Assembly (NCBI GenBank): GCA_035532215.1
Contig: DATKRK010000170.1
Span: 1 to 15,830 of the forward strand
Reading direction: 5' to 3'
Source of the DNA: JAICIG01 sp035532215
GTDB lineage: Bacteria; Planctomycetota; Planctomycetia; Pirellulales; JAICIG01
DNA: 15,830 bases
Position numbers and translations under genes: made by a program. The notes beneath the pieces are model-generated. The model saw only the letters and a program-made list of their open reading frames with translations. It was not told where the DNA came from and searched no databases. Below are positions 1 through 7,007 of this stretch, piece after piece (within the stretch, counting starts at the first letter, position 1; each line of letters begins with the position of its first letter).

Positions 1-6
1 CTCCAG

Positions 7-64
7 AAAGTCGCTGTTCGCTCCGCGAAAAAGGCGCCTTTTTCGCGGAGCGAAAAGCGACTTT
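7..64. repeat. Near-perfect 58 bp palindrome
   Basis: Two 29-base arms meet at 35/36 with no loop. The only mismatched pair is 16/55, and the inner 38 bases (17-54) are a perfect palindrome centred on AAGGC/GCCTT. It lies 88 bases beyond the stop of the minus-strand efflux adaptor. It could act as a transcription terminator or be a dispersed repeat. There is no T-run characteristic of an intrinsic terminator outside the arms, so I favour a repeat. Confidence 0.8.
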
Positions 65-151
65 GGTTGCGGCTTCGCCGCTCCGTGTCATCCGTGGTTT
101 CTTTCGCCAGGCCCGAGGAGGTTTAAATCAGCAAGCCAAGAAAGATTGCAA

Positions 152-1828
152 TTACTGGTGGCACGTGCAGCCGGCGCCCAAACTGCTTTTCAAAAGTTCG
201 GCGCCGAGGATGCTGCTGCCGGCGGTCGCGACCAATTCATAGGGCGCTACGCCGGCGATGATTTCGGTGTAACGTTCGTCCTTGGCGCCCAGCCGCACGT
301 TGCGCACGTGGAACAGCTTGGGCGCGCCTTCCTGTAAATAGTTCTTGTCGCGGACGAAGACCACGTAGCAATCGCCTTCCCACTGCACGGCTTCGTTGGG
401 AACGACGATCGCGTCGGACTCTTCGCGCAGCACGATTTCGCCGACGCCGAACGTGCCGGCTTTCCAGGCGCCATTGGTGTTGTCGATCTCGGCGCGGACC
501 TTCACGGTGCGCGTCTTTTGGTCGACCGCCGTGCTGATCCAGTTGATGCGGCCCTCGGCCGCCTGTTTGCCGCCGTCGGGATGAAACCGCACCTTCTGCC
601 CGGCGGCAACGCGGTCGGCGTCTTCCAGCCGGACGTCGAGCGTCAGCCACATTCGTTCGACGTCGGCCACGGCGAACAGCAGCTTGGCGGCGTCGACCAC
701 TTCGCCCGCCACCACGTCGCGGCTGACGACGACGCCGTCCAGCGGCGACACGATGGGCAGCAAGTTGGTGCTCGTCGTCTTTGGATCGAGCGATTCGATC
801 AAGTTCGCCGGCAACCCCAAAAACTGCACGCGGCGGACCACGTCGGCGGTTTCGAGGTCTTCGAAATCCTCGACGTCGATCGGCAGGCCCAGGTTGACCA
901 GCGCCTGCTGCGCGGTGACGAGGCGGATTTCCGCCTCGCGCAACGCCGAAGCACTCTCTCGCAACTGCCGGGCCGGCAGGGCGTCGGCGGCCGATTGTTG
1001 GAAGCTGTAGTTTTGCCGTTTCAAATCGGCCTGCGTCAGGGCTTGAAGAAAGTCGGCTTTGGCGCGGCCCGCTTCCGCCGCGTCGACGAGCGCCAGCACT
1101 TCGCCCTTGGCGACGCGGTCGCCCAGTTGTTTTTCCACTCGCCAGACCGTGCCCGCCCGCCGCGAGGAGAGATGCGCCGAACGCGTCTCGTCGTAGCTGA
1201 GCGAGCCGTTGGCCGAAATCGCTTCGACGATCGGCGCGCGCCACGCCGGCTCGACTTCGACGCCCGCCTTTTCCGCGGCCTCGGCCGAAGCGAACTGCAC
1301 CCGTCGCAGGTAGAGTTGGCACTTGCTGTTGTTGCGGGGCCGCTCGCCCAGGGCCAAGGCCCGGCTGGCCCGCTGCCGGTCGGCGGCGGTGAACTCGGGC
1401 GGCTTGTTCAACTGCACCACGTCGGGAAAACACAATGGGCAATCGTGGACGCCGTGCTCCTTGCACCAGCCGTGCGAGGCGCCGCGCGGCAGCAGCTCGG
1501 GGTTGCACTCCACGCAATCCTCTTCGGGCACGCTGTGCTCCTCGCACCAGAGCGCGGCGACGGGCTCGGCCTGGCCGCCGAAGGGCATCGCCGCCGACAG
1601 GCGCCAACCGCTGTGGTGTCCCCAAAACGCCGCCGCTCCCAAGCACCCAAAGACCAGTATTTGCGGCACGACTCGCCGCAGCCATGAGCGCGGCGGCGCG
1701 CCGCTCGTAGCGGGCGCCGACGATTCCTGGGCTGGCGAAACGGGCGGCAAGGATGGCTCGTGAGGCGGCGGAATGCTCGTTGTTCTCATTTCGTTTCGCA
1801 CGATTTCGTCGTGAATGTGGATGCTCAT
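152..1828 (-). CDS. Metal-efflux RND periplasmic adaptor (HlyD/CusB-like) with duplicated Cys/His motif
   Basis: 558 aa membrane-fusion protein that should bridge an inner-membrane RND pump to a TolC-type channel. The start at 1828 is chosen because GAGGAGG (1834-1840) lies 5 bases upstream; a longer frame to 1960 has no such site. Visible parts: a Pro-rich cytoplasmic N-terminus; one membrane anchor at about residues 50-70; two copies of a CxxH...CxxC motif (C95/H98/C105/C108 and C122/H125/C130/C133); the lipoyl/hairpin half at about 220-320; the beta-barrel at about 360-470, including SPLDGVVVSRDVVAGE; and a membrane-proximal domain to the end. It finishes in CTCHQ, a second possible metal site. 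The paired motif suggests a soft-metal system (Cu, Zn, Ni or similar); the ion cannot be read from sequence. A Cys-rich gene lies upstream on the same strand and the outer-membrane partner is divergent. No pump gene is in the window, and it may lie beyond position 1. Confidence 0.9.
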   Translation of the reverse strand: MSIHIHDEIVRNEMRTTSIPPPHEPSLPPVSPAQESSAPATSGAPPRSWLRRVVPQILVFGCLGAAAFWGHHSGWRLSAAMPFGGQAEPVAALWCEEHSVPEEDCVECNPELLPRGASHGWCKEHGVHDCPLCFPDVVQLNKPPEFTAADRQRASRALALGERPRNNSKCQLYLRRVQFASAEAAEKAGVEVEPAWRAPIVEAISANGSLSYDETRSAHLSSRRAGTVWRVEKQLGDRVAKGEVLALVDAAEAGRAKADFLQALTQADLKRQNYSFQQSAADALPARQLRESASALREAEIRLVTAQQALVNLGLPIDVEDFEDLETADVVRRVQFLGLPANLIESLDPKTTSTNLLPIVSPLDGVVVSRDVVAGEVVDAAKLLFAVADVERMWLTLDVRLEDADRVAAGQKVRFHPDGGKQAAEGRINWISTAVDQKTRTVKVRAEIDNTNGAWKAGTFGVGEIVLREESDAIVVPNEAVQWEGDCYVVFVRDKNYLQEGAPKLFHVRNVRLGAKDERYTEIIAGVAPYELVATAGSSILGAELLKSSLGAGCTCHQ

Positions 1829-1874
1829 CTGGGCCTCCTCGTTTGCGTTCGAGGATGAAGCGGTCGCTTTTACG

Positions 1875-2023
1875 TAGCCCAGGCATTTATGCCTGGGAAT
1901 TCGTGCAGTTCGCACTACCTTTTCCCAATCGGCGCCTCGTGGGCCGCCAAGGCGGCCCACGAGGCGCCGATTGGGGCAGGGGATTAAATGGCTGGCGGAT
2001 CCCAGGCATAAATGCCTGGGCTA
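1875..2023. repeat. Nested inverted-repeat (BIME-like) element
   Basis: Perfect 24-base outer arms (1875-1898 and 2000-2023) are reverse complements. Each arm is itself a small hairpin with an 8 bp stem (CCCAGGCA/TGCCTGGG) and a 4-base loop. Between them is a perfect 25 bp stem (1924-1948 and 1951-1975) with only AA as loop. The element occupies the 285-base gap between the Cys-rich gene and the adaptor gene, so it would lie in any shared minus-strand transcript. No ORF inside is credible. Confidence 0.9.
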
Positions 2024-2113
2024 TTGGGAGGTTACTTGCCAGCTTCGTATTGGCTGGCGGGCAGCAGGCGAGCGCAGAAACACACCGAAACGATCGTTCG
2101 CCTGAAGCGGAAA

Positions 2114-2641
2114 TCAGCCCTTGGGGGGCGGCGTCAGCCGGCCGTGGCTGGGCGAAGAGTAAAGGGCCGCGGCATCGACCATGCTCTGGCTCCAGCTGGG
2201 CGACAGGTCGATCAACACTACATTCGACCCCAACCAAGGAACCTGGGCCAAACTGCAATGGCAACAGCCGGGACATCCCGGACAGGAGGGGCATGCCGGG
2301 CAATCGCACTTTTCGGGCAGGGTTCGGCAGTCCGCAGAAGTGTCGGCGTCCGACTGCGGTTTCGCGCCAAGGCACGCGAAGCATTGGCAAGATGCAGCGT
2401 GGACTTCCGCAAGGCGGCTGCGGATCGATTCGACTCGCTCTTTAGCACCCAGCAGTTCTTCACAGTCGTGGCGGGTCGCCGCGCAAACCGCACGGCAGCC
2501 GTCTGCGTGCAAACAACCGCACTCGTGCGGTGCCGCCTGCGCTAGCGCCGGCCTCGGACCTTGGAAGCCGGCGGCCAAAATGGCCGCCAGGCTAATGGCC
2601 GTTATCAGGAGTCGCCAGCGGTAAAATCGCCTGCAAACCAA
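2114..2641 (-). CDS. Exported cysteine-rich protein, probable metal-binding accessory of the efflux locus
   Basis: 175 aa, family not recognised. The N-terminus is a clear signal peptide: basic RRFYRWR, a hydrophobic stretch at about 11-26, and a likely cut after ALAQA (residue 36). The mature part has 17 cysteines, including a dense knot at residues 112-129 (CDCPACPSCPGCPGCCHC) and earlier pairs C41/C43 and C85/C87/C90. The C-terminus (130-175) is Cys-free. The start is uncertain: an in-frame stop at 2645-2647 allows no longer protein, and the first usable codon is TTG at 2641 without a strong Shine-Dalgarno. It lies upstream of the adaptor on the same strand and divergent from the TolC-like gene. 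Binding or relaying a soft metal in the periplasm is inferred from the cysteines and the context. Confidence 0.7.
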   Translation of the reverse strand: MVCRRFYRWRLLITAISLAAILAAGFQGPRPALAQAAPHECGCLHADGCRAVCAATRHDCEELLGAKERVESIRSRLAEVHAASCQCFACLGAKPQSDADTSADCRTLPEKCDCPACPSCPGCPGCCHCSLAQVPWLGSNVVLIDLSPSWSQSMVDAAALYSSPSHGRLTPPPKG

Positions 2642-2947
2642 GGTTCACCAATAACTTACTGGTATGCACCCACCAGAAACACGACCAACATGAGCCGAAG
2701 CAGCAAAAGCCGGCCGACGGATCCATGCTGGGATTATAAGGATTATCGGCCGTCGAAACCACGCGCTGGAGAGGTTTTTGTGGGTTTGGGTAAAGCTTTC
2801 CGGCTACGGCGGGCTCGGCATGTTGCGTCAATTCGATTCATTTGGCATCTTCGCTATCGCCGACAAAGTTTCTGGTCATCGCTGCTGGCGCGTGATACAT
2901 GCCATCTTCGTCCCGCTGGAAAGTCGTCTGAAACTGAGGCAAACCGG
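2642..2947. other. Divergent intergenic region of the efflux locus
   Basis: 306 bases between the minus-strand Cys-rich gene and the plus-strand TolC-like gene. It must hold the promoters of both directions. I see one good -10-like hexamer (2733-2738, minus) and the TolC Shine-Dalgarno GAGG at 2936-2939. I found no clear palindromic operator for a metal regulator, and no regulator gene is adjacent. Confidence 0.6.
2733..2761 (-). promoter_or_regulatory. Possible promoter of the Cys-rich gene
   Basis: On the minus strand there is a perfect TATAAT at 2738-2733. The hexamer 17 bases upstream (TGGTTT, 2761-2756) matches the -35 consensus poorly. It would give a leader of about 85 bases before the TTG start. 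Only the -10 box is convincing. Confidence 0.3.
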
Positions 2948-4585
2948 ATGAATCGCTCGATACCGATTGCAAGCTTGCTCGGCGTTTTCGCTGCGCTGAG
3001 CTTCGCCAGCGGCGCTCAAGCTCAATTGGCCGCGCTATCCGACGAGATCATCGTACTTTCCAAGGGGTTGGGGCAACAACAGCGCGCCCGGGCGAATGCC
3101 CCCTTGGGACGGGCGCCGGGCGCCGGAGCGATGCCGTTCCAATACAATCCGGGCGGTCGCCAGGCGCGGCCGACCGAGCTGACGAATCCGGCTCGCTCGT
3201 CGGAACGCTACCGCGGCGCCAATCGCGATATTCTGTCGGCGGCCGCATCCGGCCCATCGGTCGGCATGGCGCCGCGGACGGCGGCGATGCAACTGGCCCG
3301 TCCGCAGTTGGCCGCCGAACAACTGCCGCCGCTGTACGGTTCGCTGGAACTGCCGCCGGTCGCCGACGAAGGTCCGCCCAATGGGCTGACCCTCGATCAG
3401 GCGATCCAGGAATTGGTGCGCAACAACTACGACTTGCGCTCCAAGTATTACGAGATTCCGCAGGCCCGCGCCGACGTGCTCACCGCCGGATTGCGGGCGA
3501 ATCCGTTCGTGTTCTTCTCGGCGTCGAGTTATCCGTACCAGGCGTATACGCCCACTCGGCCCGGCCAAAACGGCTACAGCATGACGGTGATTCATCCCTT
3601 CGACTTGAACCACAAGCGACGAGCCCGCGAAATTGCCGCCAGCCGCGCTTTGCAAGTGCTCGAAGCCCAGTACCAGGACGCGGTGCGGTTGACCATTGAA
3701 GAACTGCACGTGGCCTTTCTCAACGTGCTGATCGCGCGCGAAACGCTGCGCTATGCCGAAGCCAGCCTGGAGGGCATTGACAAACTCTATCAAGCGGCCG
3801 AAACGCAACTCCGCGCCGGCAACATCACCCGAGGCGACGTCGAAAATATCGCCATTCAGCGCGACTCGGCCGAGATCGGCGTCGAGCAGGCGCACTCCGA
3901 ACTGATGCAGGCCAAGCACTCGCTGGCGGCGTTGTTGAATATTTCGCCCGAAAGGGTCGAGCGGCTCGAACTGCGCGGGACGATCCGCGACACGGCGCCG
4001 GCGCCGCCCCAGCGCGAAGAACTGGTCCGCTTGGCGTTGGCTTCGCGGCCCGATCTGGCGGCCTTCCGACTGGGAGTGCAGCGAGCCCGGGCCGACGTGC
4101 AATTGATGCGCAAAGAACGCATCTCCGACGTGTTTCTGCTGTACTCGCCTTACGAGTTCCGCAACAACGCGCCGACCGGCGGCCAGAATGCCGCCAGTTG
4201 GTCGGTCGGCGCGATGGGAACCATTCCGCTTTATAACCGCAACCAGGGCGAAATCCGCCGGGCTACGCTCAATGTCGCCCAGACGCGCACCGCGATGGCG
4301 GCCATCGAGCGGCAGATCGTGCTCGAAGTCGATCGAGCGGATCTCGAATACCGCGCCAGCCGCTACGCCGTGGAACGAATCGAGCGCGATATTCTGCCGC
4401 GATCGGTGCGCGTCCGCGAGGCCGCCTTTCGCCGCTTTACGACCGGCGAGCAGAGCATCGTCGACTACCTCAACGCCCAGAAGCAGCACAACGAAGTGAT
4501 TCGCCAATTCCGCGACGCCGCCCTGCGACATCGCCGCAGCATGTTGCAACTGAACACGGTTGTCGGACAGCGAGTGTTGCCATGA
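2948..4585 (+). CDS. TolC-family outer-membrane efflux channel
   Basis: 545 aa. The start at 2948 is chosen because GAGG lies 8 bases upstream and the protein then begins with a signal peptide (MNRSIP, hydrophobic core, cut near GAQAQ, residue 26). Residues 27-145 are an unusually long Ala/Pro/Gly-rich linker. The two outer-membrane efflux repeats follow: the first opens with GLTLDQAIQELVRNN (146-160), the second at the segment starting REELVRLALASRPDL. Long amphipathic helices alternate with strand segments (NPFVFFSASSYPYQAY; DVFLLYSPYEFRNNAP), and the end holds FTTGEQSIVDYLNAQKQ, typical of CzcC/CusC-type members. It should trimerise in the outer membrane as the exit duct for the adaptor encoded divergently. 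A small repeat, not a terminator, follows it. Confidence 0.93.
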   Translation: MNRSIPIASLLGVFAALSFASGAQAQLAALSDEIIVLSKGLGQQQRARANAPLGRAPGAGAMPFQYNPGGRQARPTELTNPARSSERYRGANRDILSAAASGPSVGMAPRTAAMQLARPQLAAEQLPPLYGSLELPPVADEGPPNGLTLDQAIQELVRNNYDLRSKYYEIPQARADVLTAGLRANPFVFFSASSYPYQAYTPTRPGQNGYSMTVIHPFDLNHKRRAREIAASRALQVLEAQYQDAVRLTIEELHVAFLNVLIARETLRYAEASLEGIDKLYQAAETQLRAGNITRGDVENIAIQRDSAEIGVEQAHSELMQAKHSLAALLNISPERVERLELRGTIRDTAPAPPQREELVRLALASRPDLAAFRLGVQRARADVQLMRKERISDVFLLYSPYEFRNNAPTGGQNAASWSVGAMGTIPLYNRNQGEIRRATLNVAQTRTAMAAIERQIVLEVDRADLEYRASRYAVERIERDILPRSVRVREAAFRRFTTGEQSIVDYLNAQKQHNEVIRQFRDAALRHRRSMLQLNTVVGQRVLP

Positions 4586-4632
4586 TCGCCGATCAAGCAT
4601 CGAGGATAAAAAACTTCCTATTGCAAAGACGC

Positions 4633-4704
4633 GGGTGCCTGGGGCTGAGCCTAGGCGAAGCCCCAGATCGCTGGGGCATCGCTTCGCTCTGCCGCCAGGC
4701 GCCC
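4633..4704. repeat. 72 bp repeat, copy A (second copy at 12172-12244)
   Basis: The ends GGGTGCCT and AGGCGCCC form an inverted repeat with one mismatch. The centre has a GCCCCAG/CTGGGGC hairpin. The copy at 12172-12244 shares CTGAGCCTAGGCGAAG, CTGGGGCATCGC and GCTCTGCCGCCAG at the same spacing, with one base length difference. It lies between the TolC-like stop and the 3' end of the minus-strand PLP enzyme. Confidence 0.85.
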
Positions 4705-4787
4705 CAGTGACGTATTGGGAATTTATTAAATCCTCGGTGCTAATCATCGGCGCGGGACGGCTCCCTGCGCTATCGAATGCTCCGCGC

Positions 4788-5888
4788 TTACGTCAGCTTT
4801 CCGCGGCCTTCGATCGGAATCACTTCCGTCAGTTTTCCGCCGCGGAAACCGTAGAACTGATCGTGCAAGACGGCCGTCAAATCGGCATAGCCGGGGATCA
4901 ACTCCAACCGGTCGCCGATCTTGAGCCCTTGCGCCGAAGGGTCGAGTTGCAGCTCGCCGTGCTCGGCCGAGAGCCGCGTGATCCGCAGGTCTTCGCGGCC
5001 CACGACGAGCGGCGTGGCGACCTCGATATTGAGCGTCTTGCGGCCGGCGTCGATGATCGCCCGCTCCGGCGCCGGACGCCCGACGACGGTGGTCAGCACG
5101 GTCAAGGCATAGTCGAGATCGGGCACCTGGCATTCGTGCCGATAAAAAGCGTCCATGAAGATCGCCCCACCCGCTTGCAGCTCGGTAATGCCGGGATGCT
5201 TGGCCGCGTAAAGATACGAACCGGTTCCAGCGCACGACACGATCGGGCAGGCGATGCCGTTTTGCTCCAAGAGCGTCTTGCATCCGACGAGCAGATTCAA
5301 CGCCGCGCCGATTTGCTGCGCCTTGTCCGCCGGATCTTCGAGGGTCAAGAGGTGGCCTTCGTAACCCATGATGCCGGCCAGTTCGATGCCGCTCAGTTCG
5401 CCGAGCTGCTTGGCCAAGGCCAAGGTCGGCTCGCCGGGCGCGACGCCGACGCGGTGCAGGCCGATGTCGACTTCGATCAGCACCCGGGCGCGAAGCTGGG
5501 CCTCGACCATCGCCTGGTGGATCGGCAGCGCCTGGTCGACGTGGTCGATGCAGACGATCGGATCGGCCTTGCGGCGCAGCTCGACCAGCCGCCGCACCTT
5601 GTGCGGCCCGACGACCAGGTTGGCGATCAAAAGATCGCGCACTCCGCCGGCGGCCATCACCTCGGCCTCGCCCAGCTTGGCGCACGTGATGCCGATCGCC
5701 CCCGCTTCGAGTTCGGTGCGAGCGATGCGGGCGCTCTTGTGTCCCTTGGAGTGCGGCCGCCAGCCGACGTTATGCCGCCGGCACGTTTCGGCGACGTGAC
5801 GGATGTTGGCCTCCATGAGATCGAGATCGAGACACAAGGCCGGGGTGTCGAGATCGTCTTTCGTCGAGCCGAGCATGGGGTGCGTCAT
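4788..5888 (-). CDS. Fold-III PLP enzyme, D-threonine aldolase/D-serine dehydratase (DSD1) family, altered metal site
   Basis: 366 aa from ATG 5888; in-frame alternatives at 5951 and 5876 also lack a good Shine-Dalgarno. The family uses PLP plus a divalent metal to cleave D-threonine-type 3-hydroxy-D-amino acids or dehydrate D-serine. Seen: DTPALCLDLDLMEANI at the N-terminus; RPHSKGHK at 44-51, where K48 is the expected PLP lysine; the GYEGHL barrel motif at 175-180; GTGSY at 221-225; and EHG at 309-311 in the C-terminal barrel. The usual metal pair His-x-Cys/Asp reads Tyr334-Ala-Asp336 (PGYADLT), so the histidine ligand is missing. The paralogue at 12540-13649 keeps His and Cys. The substrate is unknown; this may be a subfamily with a different or absent metal. 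It is a stand-alone minus-strand gene. Confidence 0.88.
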   Translation of the reverse strand: MTHPMLGSTKDDLDTPALCLDLDLMEANIRHVAETCRRHNVGWRPHSKGHKSARIARTELEAGAIGITCAKLGEAEVMAAGGVRDLLIANLVVGPHKVRRLVELRRKADPIVCIDHVDQALPIHQAMVEAQLRARVLIEVDIGLHRVGVAPGEPTLALAKQLGELSGIELAGIMGYEGHLLTLEDPADKAQQIGAALNLLVGCKTLLEQNGIACPIVSCAGTGSYLYAAKHPGITELQAGGAIFMDAFYRHECQVPDLDYALTVLTTVVGRPAPERAIIDAGRKTLNIEVATPLVVGREDLRITRLSAEHGELQLDPSAQGLKIGDRLELIPGYADLTAVLHDQFYGFRGGKLTEVIPIEGRGKLT

Positions 5889-6028
5889 GCTCGCGAGTGT
5901 AGTCCATGCGATGCGTTTTGCAAGCTGACGGGCGGCCGACCTAGTACCCACTTACGGTACTCCTTGCCTACGGAATTGAAGGATATGCCCATTCCACCGT
6001 ATATCCGGCCTCCTCTATCGTAGCGCAC

Positions 6029-6054
6029 AAAAAAAGCCGCCCGAAGGCGGCTTT
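6029..6054 (-). terminator. Intrinsic terminator, minus strand
   Basis: A 9 bp perfect stem (AAAGCCGCC/GGCGGCTTT) with a CGAA tetraloop. Read on the minus strand, the stem runs into seven consecutive T. It would end transcripts from the small minus-strand gene at 6251-6505, about 200 bases away, and so separates it from the PLP enzyme. Confidence 0.85.
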
Positions 6055-6098
6055 CTGCCGATCAGGCCGGCGTAGGCTTGACCGTCAACTCTGCCATC

Positions 6099-6245
6099 AT
6101 GCAAGGCGTCGCGAACCGCTTGCCGGTCTTGCGGGGCCGCCAGCAGCAGTTGTAGAACGGCGACTGGCTGGAGCTAATCGGCCGCAAAATCGAGCGGGCG
6201 GCCGAATCGGCGCCTCCAGCCGGGAACGGCGAGCCGGAAGAATGA
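6099..6245 (+). pseudogene. Possible gene remnant with an internal stop
   Basis: One plus-strand frame reads coding-like: ATG at 6099, MQGVANRLPVLRGRQQQL, an amber stop at 6153-6155, then NGDWLELIGRKIERAAE and a Glu-rich end with TGA at 6243-6245. GC at third positions is high, as in real genes nearby. The family is not recognised, and it may be a chance open stretch. Confidence 0.25.
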
Positions 6246-6250
6246 TCGGC

Positions 6251-6505
6251 CTAGAACGGGGCCGTAACTTTATATTTGACAAAGGTTTGCCCCAGGCAAA
6301 CCCCGTCTGGCAGCACGACCCGACGCGAATCTTCGACTCCATCGACGATCGTTAGCAGTTCGCCTTCCGTTCCTGGCGAGAATTCGCAGGATTCGGCGAC
6401 TGCAAACGTGCAGCCATTCGTTTTCGCCAGGCGTATCCTTATCCTAGACGTGACGAAAAAGCCTGCCACGTCGGCAGAGTAGCCGTCTTTGTGAAAAGTT
6501 CCCAT
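6251..6505 (-). CDS. Small hypothetical protein
   Basis: 84 aa, no family recognised. The sequence is well mixed with plausible strands: SRIRIRLAKTNG, the middle GTEGELLTIVDGVEDSRRVV and the end GQTFVKYKV. It has the look of a compact beta-rich domain. It has three cysteines and no signal peptide or membrane segment. Its ATG overlaps the ATG of the plus-strand kinase-like gene within one CATG (6503-6506). A strong minus-strand terminator lies about 200 bases downstream, which supports transcription in this direction. No clear Shine-Dalgarno is present. Confidence 0.5.
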   Translation of the reverse strand: MGTFHKDGYSADVAGFFVTSRIRIRLAKTNGCTFAVAESCEFSPGTEGELLTIVDGVEDSRRVVLPDGVCLGQTFVKYKVTAPF

Positions 6506-7004
6506 GAAAAGCCGCGCCGAATTAGAGATTCAAGCCCGCCGTTATCTTATCTCAACATCCGGGGACGTAAATAGCTTTCGGTTTCTTGGAGACGGAACCG
6601 ATGGCGCCGTCTGGACCACAAATCGAGGCACCGCGGTCAAGGCGTATCAATCGATTCGTGGCTACGCAAATGAACGAGACTCCTACGAAAGACTCGCCGC
6701 GTTTGGGATCACCGAAAAGATAGCCGGATTCTGGATCCCTGCAATAGTAGGTTGGAACGATGAAATAATGGCCATCGAGATGGACTTCATGCAGGACCCT
6801 CCCTACATCGTCGATTTCGCTAAAGTGAGAATCGACAGGCCGCCCGATTTCCCTGAAGATGTTTTGCGCCAAGCCGAGGCGCAAGGGCGCGAGCAATTTG
6901 GGAGGAATTGGCCACGGGTCAAGGGCCTCATGGCCGAGCTGGAGAGCTATCAGATTTACTATCTCGATCCGAAGCCGTCCAACATCGTCTTTCCTCCTGA
7001 CTGA
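6504..7004 (+). CDS. Minimal protein-kinase-like protein
   Basis: 166 aa. Kinase hallmarks in order: Gly-rich loop LGDGTDGAVW (28-37), candidate ATP lysine in TAVKAY (K46), an acidic helix with E57 and E62, a hinge-like MAIEMDFM (89-96), and a catalytic loop DPKPSNI (D155, K157, N160). The protein ends six residues after the loop, so no DFG metal-binding Asp follows; it is either an unusual minimal kinase or truncated. Eukaryotic-type kinase domains are usually about 250 residues. A, T-rich codons (for example GCAATAGTAGG at 6741) contrast with the neighbours and hint at transfer. It has no membrane segment or sensor domain. It converges on the methyltransferase gene with a 3-base gap. Substrate unknown. 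Confidence 0.72.
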   Translation: MKSRAELEIQARRYLISTSGDVNSFRFLGDGTDGAVWTTNRGTAVKAYQSIRGYANERDSYERLAAFGITEKIAGFWIPAIVGWNDEIMAIEMDFMQDPPYIVDFAKVRIDRPPDFPEDVLRQAEAQGREQFGRNWPRVKGLMAELESYQIYYLDPKPSNIVFPPD

Positions 7005-7007
7005 CAT

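Larger units (their letters stand above)
5889..6250. other. Gap of 362 bases with one terminator and a possible gene remnant
   Basis: Apart from the hairpin at 6033-6054 and the coding-like stretch at 6099-6245, I see nothing here. The upstream region of the PLP enzyme (5889-6028) shows no convincing -35/-10 pair. Confidence 0.5.

Noticed and set aside
7..64. Reading the large palindrome as an intrinsic terminator of the efflux adaptor gene
   Set aside because: No T-run follows on the minus strand; the A/T stretches are within the stem.
518..1687. Long plus-strand frame (389 codons) opposite the adaptor gene
   Set aside because: It is antisense to a well-supported efflux adaptor. Its composition (many Arg/Gly/His runs) is that of a GC-rich shadow frame, and it has no ribosome site.
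1753..2445. Plus-strand frame of 230 codons across the nested repeat and the Cys-rich gene
   Set aside because: It translates the inverted repeat and the antisense of the Cys-rich gene; no start signal.
2592..2831. Minus-strand 79-codon frame with a Cys/Trp-rich middle upstream of the Cys-rich gene
   Set aside because: It overlaps the Cys-rich gene in another frame and spans the probable promoter; no ribosome site.
3035..4747. Long minus-strand frame (570 codons) opposite the TolC-like gene
   Set aside because: Antisense shadow of a clear outer-membrane channel; there is no recognisable domain.
4560..6023. Long plus-strand frame (487 codons) over the first PLP enzyme
   Set aside because: The minus-strand enzyme has all family motifs; this frame mirrors it and has none.
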